64,000 bases of DNA from Saposhnikovia divaricata (GCA_036435485.1 CM071597.1:171722147-171786146), one strand, 5' to 3'; shown: positions 35,005 to 45,650, counted from the first letter of the stretch. Notes: a model not told the origin generated them from the sequence alone. Program-made: numbers and translations.

Positions 35005-35611
35005 AGGATATAATTTTGGAGTAAGATAAATTTCTGATTTTATATATTTTTAAAATCATTTAAAAGCTACAATTATTTTTTTTGTTCATTCATTATTTTC
35101 TAAATTTTAAATTTGTAAAATTTTGAATTTGTAAAATTTTAATTTTAATATTTGTTAGTATTATATCATATTGTTTTTAACAACATTTTGCTAAATTATA
35201 AAAAATGTTTAATCGAATTTTTTTTCATCTATTTTAAATATTGTAATGTTATTTTTAAATATTTTATTTATAAAATATTTTGTATGCCACGACTTAATTT
35301 TATTAACTTTTAATAATAATTGAAATTAATAGTATTCAAAATATATTTAAACTTTTTTGTGGTCAAGAAATGTATAAACTTTGTTTTAGAGTATTCTACC
35401 CTTTTGAAATTTTAGGTTTTCAAATTTCAAATTATTAAATATATATTAGACTTCAAATAAATCTACTAGTTTTTAACAATTTTAAAAACATTAAAGTTTT
35501 AATTGATTAGAATATTTTTAAATTAATTATGTTATGATTTTCCTAAAATTATTTTACATGTGAGACTTTTTACCTAGCAAGACCACGTCACATTATCTCC
35601 TTCACTCCAAT
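35005..35611. other. AT-rich spacer, nothing recognised
   Basis: Very AT-rich, with homopolymer runs and AAATTT words. No ORF, repeat unit or terminal signature. Confidence 0.6.
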
Positions 35612-37423
35612 TCTATACTATATTATAATAACTGAAACATTCAAAATTTGGTTTGTCGGTATGGTATTTCGTGTATTTACTTAATTATCCTTAATTAGTT
35701 ATTCTTTACTTATTTTCTTTTGTTTTGGTACATATTTATTTTGTTGTTACAGGAAATCCTATTTTACAAAATAAAATAACGATATTATAGTTCTTAGTAA
35801 CTAACCAATTACCTTTTCTAACTTTTCTAACTAAAATTTATTCTTCCAAAAATTATAACGAGTCTATCTATTTAATGAAATAAACTAATAATATTATAAT
35901 TACTAATAACTACCTCACTACCTTTTTCAGCTAAAAGGTAATATCTATTCTATATTTTTTAACTAAAATATCTCATTTTCAAATTTGATTTGTTTACTTT
36001 AATATTTATTATTGGTAAAAACATGTAATTCTATTTTATAAAATATAATAATGATATTATCTATACTATCTATACTATTATATAATAACCGAAACATTAA
36101 AAGTTTGATTGGTCGGTCGATCGCTCGATACGTGTTGATTAAGTTTGGTTGGTCGGTCAGTCGCTCGGTACGTGTTGATTTTACCTATTTACCCATACTT
36201 AACGGTAAATGTTAATTTTACTTAATTATCTTTACTTAATTTTTTATAGTTACTAATAAATAATAAATTTCCTTTTTTTAGGTAAAACATGTTTCCTTTT
36301 CTATTTTTCAATAACTAATCAATTTCCTTTTTCACGTAAAATACTTTTTCTTTTATATTTTATTTAACTAAAATTTTTCCTTTCTAAAAATACTATTGGC
36401 AATTCTTTTTTTTCTTTTTTTTGAATTCTTAGGCTTATATGCCTTACAAAGTGAGTATCTGTTTTATAAATCTCGGGGATGATCAAGAGTCGAACCCAGG
36501 ACCTAGGATAACAAGAGATAAGCCCTTACCACTTAAGTTATCTCATCGCACTCATGGGCAATTCTATTTAATAAAATAAAATATTATAATTATAATTACG
36601 AATAATTAACCAATTACCTTTTTTAGCTAAAATACGTTAACTTTTCTATTTTTTTCATTTTTTATATAATAACCGCAACATTAAAAATTTGGTTGGTCGG
36701 TCGCTCGGTATGTGTTGATTTTACCTATTTATCTTTACTTAATGGTACGTGTTATTTTTACTTAATTATTCTTACTTAATTTTTTATAGTTACTAATAAC
36801 TAATAAGTTTCATTTTTTAGGTAAAACATGTTTACTTTTCTATTTTTGAATGATTAATCAATTTCCTTTTTCACGTAAAATACGTTTTTTTTTATGTTTT
36901 ATCTAACTAAAATTTCTCCTTTATGAAAATACTATGAACAATTATATTTAATAAATAAAATATTATAATTATAATTAATAATAATTAACCAATTACCTTT
37001 TGTACCTAAAATACATTACATTTTTTTCTAGTAAAACATATTTGGGTTGCTTTCTTTAAGTAAATTGCTTCCTTTTTCACGTAAAACATGTTACTTTTTC
37101 TATTTTTCAATAACTAATCAATTTCTGTATACTATTATATAATAGCCGAAACATTAAAAGTTTGGTTAGTTAGTCGGTCAGTCGGCGGTTGGTCTCTATA
37201 CTATTACTAATAACAAACCAATTACATTTTCGACTAAAACACGTTACTTTTTTATTTTTTCGTACTAAAACGTCTTTTTTCCAATAGTATCATGGACATT
37301 TTTATATTCAATAAAATAATAACATAATAAATAATAATTAACTAATAACCTTATTCAACTAAAACGTATCTTCTTATCTATATCTTATAACTAAATTTTT
37401 TTCCTTTTTTAATAATATTTTGG
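35612..37423 (+). repeat. Array of Helitron-end-like repeat units
   Basis: The segment CTATACTATTATATAATAACCG-AAACATTAAAAGTTTGGTTGGTCGGTC recurs at about 35612 (diverged), 36069, 36650 and 37128. Each copy is followed by a collinear body containing TGTGTTGATTTTACCTATTT, GTTACTAATAACTAAT and TTTCACGTAAAAYA blocks. Units are about 430-480 bp once the SINE at 36407-36556 is removed. The unit start matches the Helitron 5' terminus family; no CTAG/hairpin 3' end was found. The 37194 segment repeats the TCTCTATACTATTA start again. Confidence 0.6.
36407..36556 (-). mobile_element. tRNA-derived SINE
   Basis: Minus strand: A-box-like AACTTAAGTGGTAAGGGC, B box GGTTCGACTCT (36496-36486), and an A-rich tail (T-rich on plus, 36406-36420). 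It is flanked by GGCAATTCT on both sides (36398-36406, 36557-36565). 150 bp. The orientation follows from the tail. Confidence 0.8.

Positions 37424-37464
<41 letters not shown>
37424..37464. repeat. (TA)n microsatellite
   Basis: About twenty TA units; they form the left flank of the TIR element that follows. Confidence 0.95.
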
Positions 37465-37467
<3 letters not shown>

Positions 37468-38408
37468 CAAATGATCAAATACAAACCACTCTTAAAATGA
37501 GAACTACAAACCATTACTATTTTATACAAACAAAATCACTATTTTTATATTTAACTTTAAAAATATAAAAAACCAAAATTACAAAAATAAAACCCACCCC
37601 CACCCCACTGCTATCTCCACTAGCAACCCCACCACTACCGCTGCCCACCACACCACCAACACCGCCACCACCCACCTCCACCGCCGCCACCCACCACCAC
37701 CGCCACTAATGCCACCCATCACACCACCATCGCCACTGTTGCCACCCATCACACCACCACCACAAATGCCACCACACCACCACTACAGTTCCGGTCATCT
37801 TCTCCGGTGAGCTCAAATTTTACGACGAGCTCGATTTTTAAAGATCTGCCTCCGACGAGATTCCTAATCAATCTCCTCTTCTATTTTGACCTCTGGCCCC
37901 GCAGGGGCACCATTTTCATCGTCAAATCGCGATGTATTATAAGTTTAGATTTTTTACTGAACTGGTAATAGTAATTGATTTTCAGCGTATAAATTAGTGA
38001 TTTATGTAATATAAACGATTGAATTCTGTAATATGATTTAGTGATTTATTCATATAATTTAATATATTAAGAACAACAGTACTTTGATGAACAAATCAGT
38101 GATGGACAATAGTCATCAACGATGACAAGCTTCTATCGATGATGAACAATGAACGACGAGCTTCAATTTGAACAGATCAGTGGTGATTTTACTGTTGAGA
38201 ACTAGTGAAAAAAAAGGAGAAAGTGGCCTTGGTGAATGGCTGTGCAGACAGGATGTATGTGTTGTATGTATATTTTTGTCCGCTTTCAAATTTTAAGTTA
38301 TCAGTAAGGTCTTTTTTGTTATTGGGCTTGACCTGTTGTAAGACTTTATTTGGGCTTGGTCTGGTTTGTAGGTTTGTAGTTTAATTTAGTTTGTATTGGA
38401 GTAACCCT
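37465..38408. mobile_element. TIR element A of a foldback cluster
   Basis: Left end AGGCAAATGATCAAATACA and reversed right end AGGGTTACTCCAATACA share the inner ATACAAACC and are both flanked by TATATA. The interior has a CCACCACC-rich stretch (37590-37790), a GTTCCGGTCATCTTCTCCGG block and the GC palindrome at 37895-37911. The interior 37780-38060 is an inverted match to 38930-39190 in element B. No transposase; superfamily not assigned. Confidence 0.55.
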
Positions 38409-38453
38409 ATATATATACATATATATATATATGAGACCCCTCTTATAATGAGA

Positions 38454-38749
38454 CCCTCTCTTATAATGAGTCCCCCTCATATTTCTTTTATTCTAAAGGG
38501 CCCCGCCAGGGGCACCCAATACGAAAAAGGCTTATAATTATACTCTCTATCCATTCATCAAAGAAAAATTAAATAAAAATTAAATAAAAAAAAACTGCTG
38601 CCACGTCATCATTTTTTTTGAAAAAAAAAATTTTAATTTTTTTTTATGAATGAATAGAGGGTAGAATTATAAGACTTTTTCGTATTGGGTGCCCCTAGCG
38701 GGGCCCTTTAAAATAGATGAAATATGAAGGGGGACTCATTATAAGAGGG
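38454..38749. mobile_element. Foldback MITE between the two TIR elements
   Basis: An inverted repeat of about 100 bp per arm: CCCTCTCTTATAATGAGTCC...ATCCATTCAT on the left, with the matching inverse on the right, around a short AT-rich centre (38560-38640). The first 20 bp of the left end are repeated at 38432-38453. Both arms hold a GGGCCCCGC-AGGGGCACCC palindrome. Confidence 0.7.
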
Positions 38750-39496
38750 CTACTCCAATACAAACCCCATTAAAATACAAACCTAAAAACCAATACATTA
38801 TTTTAATAAACACAACTACACACGCGCACATCACACCGTTTATTCTCTTTCTCCCTACCATTCTCCATTTCTACCAACCACACTACCCCTCCCCCACCTA
38901 CCCCCTGTAATCTATCATCTGTCTGATTTACCAGTTCAGAATACATAAATCAATAAATCATATTACAGAATCAGCCGTTTATACTACGAAAATCACTAAT
39001 TTATACGCTGAAAATCACTGACTATTACCAGTTCAGCAGAAAATCTAAACTTATAATACATCGCGATTTGACGATGAAGATGGTGCCCCTGCGGGGCCAG
39101 AGGTCAGAATGGAAGAGGAGATCGATTAGAAATCTCGTCGGAGTTAGATCTTTTAAAATCAAGCTCGCTGGAAAATTTGAGTTCACCGGAAAAGAAGACC
39201 GGTGGTGTGGTGGCAGCTGTAATGGTGGTGTACTGGTGGAGATGGCAGTGGGAGTGGGGGTGGGCGGTGGGGGTGGGGGGGGTGTTGGGGCCGGAAAATG
39301 AAGGTGGGGGTGATGGGCGATGGGTGATGGGGAGGGACGGGGGGGTGGGGGGGCTTGTTTTTGTTTTTTTTATTTTGGTAATTTTAGTTTTTTATATATT
39401 TTTTAAGTTAAATATAAAATAGTGATTTTGGTTCTACAAATTAGTGATGGTTTGTAGGTTTGTATTCTAAGAGTGGTTGTATTTGATCATTTGTCT
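38747..39496. mobile_element. TIR element B, inverted relative of element A
   Basis: Left end GGGCTACTCCAATACAAAC; right end, reversed, AGACAAATGATCAAATACAA. It is the mirror of element A: the interior 38930-39190 inversely matches A, including the GC palindrome (39082-39098) and the GGTGGGG-rich stretch (39195-39350) opposite the CCACC-rich stretch. Glycine/valine-rich frames here are by-products of base composition. Confidence 0.55.
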
Positions 39497-39673
39497 AAAT
39501 ATATATATAATTATTATCAAATAATATGATATAAAGATTTTACTTACAAAATTTTATCTTAAAAAATTCATTCAAATTATAGAAAAACTATATAATATAA
39601 AAAAATCCGTGTATCTTTTTTTTTTTTTGCCAAGAAAAAATCCGTGTATCTAATTTCAAGCTATTATATATAA

Positions 39674-39783
39674 CTAGCATGATAGCCCGTGCAAAGCACG
39701 GGCCATATAATAATTCATATAATTTTCTCGTGTTAATCTACTTCACGTATTTTGATTTATTTAAAATGTTATAGTTTCAAAAT
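39674..39783 (-). mobile_element. 3' end of a truncated Helitron
   Basis: CTAG at 39677-39674 on the minus strand, preceded by the perfect hairpin GCCCGTGC-TTT-GCACGGGC (39685-39703); the flank is T. No matching 5' TC end was found; the body is interrupted at 39784 by the LINE-derived element. Confidence 0.7.
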
Positions 39784-40040
39784 TCGGAGTAGCTTAAGAC
39801 TCAAATGAGAGTCGGCCAACCCCTCTTCCCCTAACCCTAGCCGCATCATCCCCTTGTCCACTCCTTTCTTCCCATCTCCATCTCCATCTCCATCTCCATC
39901 CCCATCCCCTTTCTTCCCATCTCCATTCACACAACACCTCTTCTCTTTTTTTTCCAATTTTCTTTCAATAAAATCGAGATTTGTTCCACAAAACTCGCAA
40001 AATCCATTTGAGTTTCTTCACTTTAGTTTTCAGATCTACT

Positions 40041-40703
40041 AAGGTTAAAAGCTCGGATTTTATAATAAAATTCAGTTTTGGATTCAAAATCTCTGGTCTA
40101 ACATCATATTAAAAATTGGTGTATTTCCGAGATATTTGAATTTTTGAATTTTTTTCGTTTCGTTCTGTTTGAGTTATTAGTTGTGTGTTTGATTGTCTCG
40201 CTTTGTGCGATGTGTCTCGCTTTGTGCGATGTGTTGGTTGTGTTGAAAATGAATTTTGCGGTGTATTGGGAGATCTGGATATCTCGCATCAACACCACTT
40301 TCGGCAGGTCCATAACTGGTGTTCGGCAAGTAGATAGCTGGGGTGCGTTTGGAACGGTGGTGAAAATCGCATAAGGTTAAAAGCTCGGATTTTATAATAA
40401 AATTCAGTTTTGGATTCAAAATCTCTGGTCTAACATCATATTAAAAATTGGTGTATTTCCGAGATATTTGAATTTTTGAATTTTTTCGTTTCGTTCTGTT
40501 TGAGTTATTAGTTGTGTGTTTGATTGTCTCGCTTTGTGCGATGTGTCTCGCTTTGTGCGATGTGTTGGTTGTGTTGAAAATGAATTTTACGGTGTATTGG
40601 GAGATCTGGATATCTCGCATCAACACCACTTTCGGCAGGTCCACAGCTGGTGTTCGGCAAGTAGATAGCTGGGGTGCGTTTGGAACGGTGGTAAAAATCG
40701 CAT
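40041..40703 (+). repeat. Tandem duplication of a 332-bp unit
   Basis: Units 40041-40372 and 40373-40703 start AAGGTTAAAAGCTCGG and end AAAATCGCAT, and are nearly identical (about five differences). Each contains the doubled phrase CTCGCTTTGTGCGATGTGT. The position at the 5' side of a LINE recalls promoter monomers. Confidence 0.9.
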
Positions 40704-41023
40704 GTGCTCACCTCTCACAAAAAATATTTGTTCATAACATGAGGTATCTAAGTTTAGTTTTTGTAACTAAGTCCTCTGAACATTGCACTATCCATGAAGT
40801 TAACATGAGGGTCAATTGTGAAGCTACTGTTTTCAGGGGAGATGCAAGTTGGATTGCTCGGGAAACTGTTATCTTCATTTTTAATTTTAAGAATATTTGT
40901 ATTCAATTAGTTAAGCAATCCGGAAACAAAACGGCTAATTATTTAGTTTGTTTGTTTATTTTTCAACCTGGTTGCATGATCAGTTGGGGGTTTGTCCCGA
41001 TTGAATCTTTTTCAAAGTATTAA
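40704..41023 (+). pseudogene. LINE RNase H C-terminal tail
   Basis: The open frame ending at 41023 contains LVKQSGNKTANYLVCL, equivalent to the (R/K)xxNxxAHxLA motif that closes plant L1-type RNase H domains, then SWGFVPIESF near the end. The upstream part of the same frame (from 40514) reads through the non-coding 332-bp unit and is not protein. Confidence 0.6.
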
Positions 41024-41072
41024 TGAAATCTGGTCTAAATTTGGCAAAAAAAAAATGTTATAGTTTCAAAAT

Positions 41073-42136
41073 ATTATCAGATTCTGAACTGTAAGAGTTA
41101 TACTTTTAGTTGTGTTTAATCAGTGTGAGAAAAATGACTGACTGAAAGTAGTAGGTAAGAGTTAATTGTAACTGTCAAGTATTACCAAAATAATTTTGGT
41201 GGTGAAAAAATAGCTGGCTTATTTATTTTGGTAAGGAGGAAGAATTAAATTTTATGTTATTTCTAATTTTGTAAGAAATAATGTAATGTGATAGAAAAAT
41301 ACAAATAATAGAGATATGTTCTGCTTGGAAAAGCTCAGCGCACTTTTTCAATTTTGGATCTTTTTCTCCGACCAATTTCATAGAACAAGAAGCACAACAA
41401 ATTTATCCTAATAGTTGTGCACAACCAAAATAAATATATGATATGTGCTTTTCTAGGATTATGGTATTTGACCATTTCAGATGTATCATTTCAATAATAA
41501 ATTGACCATAACAAAATCATTTTTTCAAATACATTGTACCATCCATTGTCATAAGTGAACTTTTAAAAAGCCAAGGTAATATCTCAAATTTCAAGACAAA
41601 ACATATTTAGACATGTCCAAATTCAACCAAATACACGAGTAACTAAAATAAAAGTGTCATATCTTATAACGGGTTTTTAAAATGCGATGGGTCAATGTAT
41701 GCGCCGAATAAATTATGTTGAATTCAATCTATGAAAAGAAGATATACATAACTACGATAATGAAACATCTAAGAAATATCATTTTAATTTGAGGTAAGAC
41801 CAAAATGATACACGCGAAATTTTTTGAGTTTATTAGTCTCACAATGGGGTGAAACTCGCTTTGGAGTTTAAAACTCAAGTGAACTTGATAAATTACTATT
41901 TAAGTATATAGTTGTAAAACTCATTTTGTATTAAATTAATAACATTAGCATATTACAAAAATGCTGCAAAAATATAGTGAGAGAGACTAAAGATATCAAA
42001 ACTATATTGACATTTTTTTACCAGATCCAAATCTCATATGTAAATTATTTATTATTTTCAATATTTTAATCTTTTTTATTAGTCAATCTATAAATTACCC
42101 GATGCTAATACGATCAACCGATATAATGTAAATATA
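41073..42136. other. AT-rich spacer, nothing recognised
   Basis: No ORF of note, no terminal motifs. It could include the rest of the truncated Helitron whose 3' end is at 39674. Confidence 0.5.
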
Positions 42137-42490
42137 TTTAAAATAAAATTGAATATTATACTGATATCGAGTAAAAATATGTTATACACTTTATTTATTA
42201 TTTTTTGTATTAATTTAATAATAAACATATTATAGTCATTCTAATAATATATAGACATAATTGTTAAAAGAGAGAAATATTGTAATAAATTTTTATATAT
42301 CTATTTTCACTTCCCCCCATTTACCTACCCGAGATAGACTTCTACGTCCATCACCTACTTCCTCATTTCAATTTTTTTAACAAATTTTCGGCAACATCGG
42401 TACATTTAATACTTAAAATAGAATATTATACTGATACCGAGTAAAAATATATTATACACTTTATTTATCATTTTTTAAATTAATTTAATA

Positions 42491-42731
42491 CTCCCTCCAT
42501 CACTCTCATTTTTGTACAATTTTTTTCACTGATGGGCACGCGTTTTAAGGTGTATGTAAAGTATAGTTCTATAACTTATTTTTAAAATTTTCTTTTTTTG
42601 AATAAAACATTAAATTCTTATTCAGAAGAAAATAATTTAAAATAAATTATGAATTTATACTTTATATGAGTTTTAAAATGTGTGTCAAACCCTCTGTCCC
42701 AAATGTAAAGAATCTAGTGGGACAGAGGGAG
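42491..42731. mobile_element. Stowaway MITE
   Basis: CTCCCTCCATCACTCTCATTT at the left, reversed right end CTCCCTCTGTCCCACTAGATT, flanked by TA on both sides. 241 bp. Unit 1 of the tandem duplication (near 42218) shows the same site with a single TA. Confidence 0.9.
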
Positions 42732-42764
42732 TAATAAACATATTCCAGCCATTTGACTAATATA

Positions 42765-43091
42765 TCTATACTATAATAAACGAAAAGGGGTATAATTTGT
42801 AATTTGGTTAACCTCTATTTTTGGTTATCCCCTCGTTTTTTGTTATCCCTCATTTACAACCGTTAGATCTTCAACTCAAATAAATAATGATCGAAAGATA
42901 CAATACTAAAAGTTGTTATATACAGAAGTTTAAGGTTCGATTCCCGCTAACAACATATAAATTTATATTTAGTACTAAAAATTATTATATACAAGGTTCG
43001 GATTCTTTCAATAACATATTAAAATTAATAGTTATAATATTATTCTTTCAATAACCTTATAAATAAATTATAAAAAAAAATAAAAAGCTAG
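42765..43091 (+). mobile_element. Small non-autonomous Helitron
   Basis: Begins TCTATACTATAATAAACG after an A and ends CTAG before a T. A weak TTATAA-ATAAA-TTATAA stem lies shortly before the 3' end. Only 327 bp. The paralogous empty site in unit 1 (near 42248) reads straight through AATATA|TAGACATAATT, confirming both borders and the absence of a target duplication. Confidence 0.8.
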
Positions 43092-43257
43092 TATACATAA
43101 TTTTAAAAGATAGATATATTGTAATAAATTTTTATAAATCTATTTTCACCTCCGCCCGTTACCTACTTGAGATAGACTTCTACTTATTTTCCGTCACCTA
43201 CCTTCTCATTTTAATTTTTTTTTTGACTAATTTTCGGCTACCTCGATACCTTTCTTA

Positions 43258-43735
43258 ATTCTGACTTCGACGACATTATATCTGTCAATTTATATTTTCT
43301 TACCCCGACTACCATTTTTACTATTATATGAGAAAAGTATTTTAATGATTTTATCCCTAATAAATCATAAAAATAAATGTGGATATAAATTTATGAGTAT
43401 ATGAATGTCGAAGGTTTAATTCTTATCAAAATTCAAATTATTAAAATTAGTATAATTATGTAAACACTTTTATCCTGAATAAATTATAAAACAAATATTT
43501 CTAATAAGTGGGTTGTTTGAGCATGTAGTGAATAAGTTTTAAAGTATTTCACAAAGAAGTGATTTGTCATAGTGGTTGTACATGTCAACATCAAGTTATA
43601 GGTGCATAATGGTCTTGGGTTCAATTCCACTCAACTTCATATTTTTTAACATTAATAAAATGTAAGGACAAATTTGTAATTTACTAAATTGGAACAAAAT
43701 CCATGTTGGGCTATAATAGTTATAATGGATGGAAG
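43258..43735. other. Spacer upstream of the His-rich ORF
   Basis: AT-rich. 43575-43635 has a tRNA-promoter-like pair (GTGGTTGTACA and GGTTCAATTCC), probably an old SINE fragment; no tail or duplication is visible. Confidence 0.4.
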
Positions 43736-43793
43736 ATATAATTGCATCCTTTTATCAATTGAAAAGATATAATTGCATCGTTTTATCAATTCG
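43736..43793. repeat. Two direct 28-bp repeats before the His-rich ORF
   Basis: AGATATAATTGCATC-C/G-TTTTATCAATT occurs twice, ending about 20 bp before the ATG at 43816. It lies in the likely promoter or 5' UTR of the gene. Confidence 0.7.
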
Positions 43794-43815
43794 AAGCCCT
43801 AGCTAGCTCTCAATC

Positions 43816-44196
43816 ATGACCCACCACCATCACATGAGTTTCATGGCACATAGCCACCACCATAGTTTAAGCAGCACGGCTCACCACCATCATCACTCGC
43901 ATCACCACCACCATCATCATCACTGTCGGGACCATAATGATGTCATCATACCGATCGGCATATTGCCCATATTGACGAATGTTAATGCATCAAATTTGAG
44001 GCCAGAGTCGCCTGCTGGAGCAAAATCTTCATTGATTCCGAAGCAAGCTGGAGAAAAATCTCCATTGATTCCGAAGGAAGCTGGAGAAACAGATTGGTGC
44101 AATCTCTTCATCACGATTTTTTTTTGGCTTATAGTCTTGGCCACTATAATAGAGATAATCTACCTTGTCGTATCGTTTATAATTTATCTGGCTTAA
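43816..44196 (+). CDS. Small histidine-rich, single-pass membrane protein (hypothetical)
   Basis: An uninterrupted 126-residue frame. Residues 1-38 are a His/Ser-rich tail with a run of eight His and shorter runs. Residues 66-87 contain the near-repeat KSSLIPKQAGE / KSPLIPKEAGE. Residues 97-125 are strongly hydrophobic (LFITIFFWLIVLATIIEI...), ending almost at the C terminus, so a tail-anchored or single-pass topology with the His-rich part outside the membrane is likely. His clusters could bind Zn, Ni or Cu; that is inference. The first ATG is used, since no in-frame ATG precedes it. It lies in a repeat-poor patch between TEs and is the best host-gene candidate. No family recognised; a chance ORF is possible, but the mixed composition with a clean membrane segment argues against it. 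Confidence 0.5.
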   Translation: MTHHHHMSFMAHSHHHSLSSTAHHHHHSHHHHHHHHCRDHNDVIIPIGILPILTNVNASNLRPESPAGAKSSLIPKQAGEKSPLIPKEAGETDWCNLFITIFFWLIVLATIIEIIYLVVSFIIYLA

Positions 44197-44587
44197 GCTT
44201 ATATATTGGATAATTAGTGTAAGATCACTCTTGAGAAGTTAATAATTAAACTAATTAGGTGCGTATATGTTTTAATATATGCCTGTTTACCAATATGCAG
44301 ATTATATAGATGTGGGGCACATCAATTATCAAAGGTTATTTCCAGAGAGAGCATGCTTAATTAAGTTTTGTAAATACAAAATTTCTGTTATTATCCTTTA
44401 TTCAGTTTTCCTAGCTTTGTTTGATTCGATGTGACTCACCTTTGTAACTGCAAATTCAGTAGAAACCTTGGTGGGTTATTTTGTTAGCTTTACTGATCGT
44501 TAATAATTTATATTCTTAATTGAAACCATGAGTTGTGATTTATTTCTACGTAACTTGATATACATATATTATATACTCCTATCAAAC

Positions 44588-45650
44588 AATTGAGGCCAGT
44601 TCGTGACCTCATTCAGGTACTCTCATACAGATCGTAACGAATGAAATTCTAAAGTTAGGGCGTGTATAGTCAGTAACCTGCTGTATGCACGAAATCATGT
44701 TGAAGAAATTTGTTATGTGAGAAGTATATTGGATTGGATTTGAGTTGCGATTCAATAAATGAATGTCTAAATGTTTGACCTAGCTAGCTTCTTGATTTTT
44801 AACAAGGATTCTACTTTAGCTCTAACCTCACCTCTTTTCTTCTTGCTCAATAAACAAGGCTTTTTCAATTTCCGTGAAGAAAGCTGTGTATTTGAATCTA
44901 ATTACCTTGCTCTCTTTAACCTTGTGCACTTCTGCTTGTTCACTCTCTTTTTTTTATATACAGGCATATGACCTCGGGTGCTCTAATTTGTTACTCCATG
45001 GTTTATATTCTTTAAATTTCCTTAAGTACAAAACTAGTCAAACAAATAACGAGGCCAGTTCGTGACCTTAGGTGCTCTCGTATATTAATTTGATATATTT
45101 TATACTAATCTAGAATTAAGCACATTATGTTTTGTTATGTTAAAGATACACTGATTCAATATACTTTGTGAATACACTGATTCAATATTCTTTTCCTTTC
45201 ATCTTCACACTTTGTGTAATGTAAGAACATTGCCATACGTATCTTTGTTATAGTCAGGTGCAAAGACGCATCCCGACTCCTGAGAACTAATGACTTCAAC
45301 TGACTACAGTGCTTAGTGCTTACCGCTTGCTTATGTAATGCTCTGTTTTAATTTGTGCTCATCTAATACACATCTTTCGGAAAATAATTATGATTTATGT
45401 CTGAATATTTTACATACTTGATTTAATACAAGGATTCTACTTTTATATACTGGAGAAAAGAGACTAGTAACTCTTACCTCGGTTCGGTTCTTCTTGCTTA
45501 ATGAACAACGCTTCTGCAATTTCTTTAACGAAAGTCTATATGAATCTTAATTTACCTTACTTCCTTTCGCCTTGTGCATTTCTGCGCGCTTAATTATTGT
45601 TTTATCTGATTGGTTTACTTCACTGTATCGTTTTTCATATTTAGGCATAT
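44588..45650 (+). repeat. Imperfect tandem duplication downstream of the His-rich ORF
   Basis: GAGGCCAGTTCGTGACCT occurs at 44592 and 45051; a longer segment (ACAAGGATTCTAC...TTCTTCTTGCT...AAACAAGGC...TTACCTTRCTYYCTTT...CTTGTGCAYTTCTGC...GGCATATGA) occurs at about 44800-44970 and 45430-45650. The period is about 630 bp for the longer segment. Each copy has a polypyrimidine tract followed by ACAG/TTAG before GCATATGA, like a splice acceptor. Confidence 0.6.

Larger units (their letters stand above)
39784..41051 (+). mobile_element. LINE-derived element with an internal deletion
   Basis: The element ends in a poly-A run (41046-41055) and is flanked by AATGTTATAGTTTCAAAAT on both sides (39765-39783 and 41054-41072), a long duplication typical of target-primed reverse transcription. 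The 5' part holds a pyrimidine-rich leader (39830-39960, with CCATCT repeats) and two copies of a 332-bp unit. The 3' part encodes a LINE RNase H tail. Endonuclease and RT are absent. It is therefore an internally deleted or chimeric LINE copy. Confidence 0.75.
42137..43257. repeat. Tandem duplication; second copy holds two insertions
   Basis: Unit 1 (about 42137-42408) and unit 2 (about 42409-43257) share the order: GAATATTATACTGATAYCGAGTAAAAATAT, TTATACACTTTATTTAT, ATTGTAATAAATTTTTATA, TCTATTTTCACYTCC and ATTTTCGGCWAC. Unit 2 is longer because of a Stowaway MITE and a small Helitron; unit 1 shows both sites empty. Confidence 0.8.

Noticed and set aside
36486..36536. Minus-strand tRNA-like promoter
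   Set aside because: Part of a 150-bp SINE with an A-rich tail and a GGCAATTCT duplication, not a tRNA gene.
39068..39422. Gly/Val/Trp-rich frames
   Set aside because: Products of a GGTGGG-rich stretch in a TIR element, which is the inverse of the CCACC-rich stretch at 37.6-37.8 kb.
40514..40703. N-terminal half of the 169-codon frame
   Set aside because: It lies in the duplicated 332-bp unit; the first copy of that unit has the same frame closed early, so only the RNase H tail after 40704 is taken as protein-derived.
42715..42765. Reading the Helitron start and Stowaway as one element
   Set aside because: The duplicated unit at 42.2 kb shows two separate empty sites.
43575..43635. Possible SINE or tRNA gene
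   Set aside because: Box-like words only, without tail, duplication or fold.
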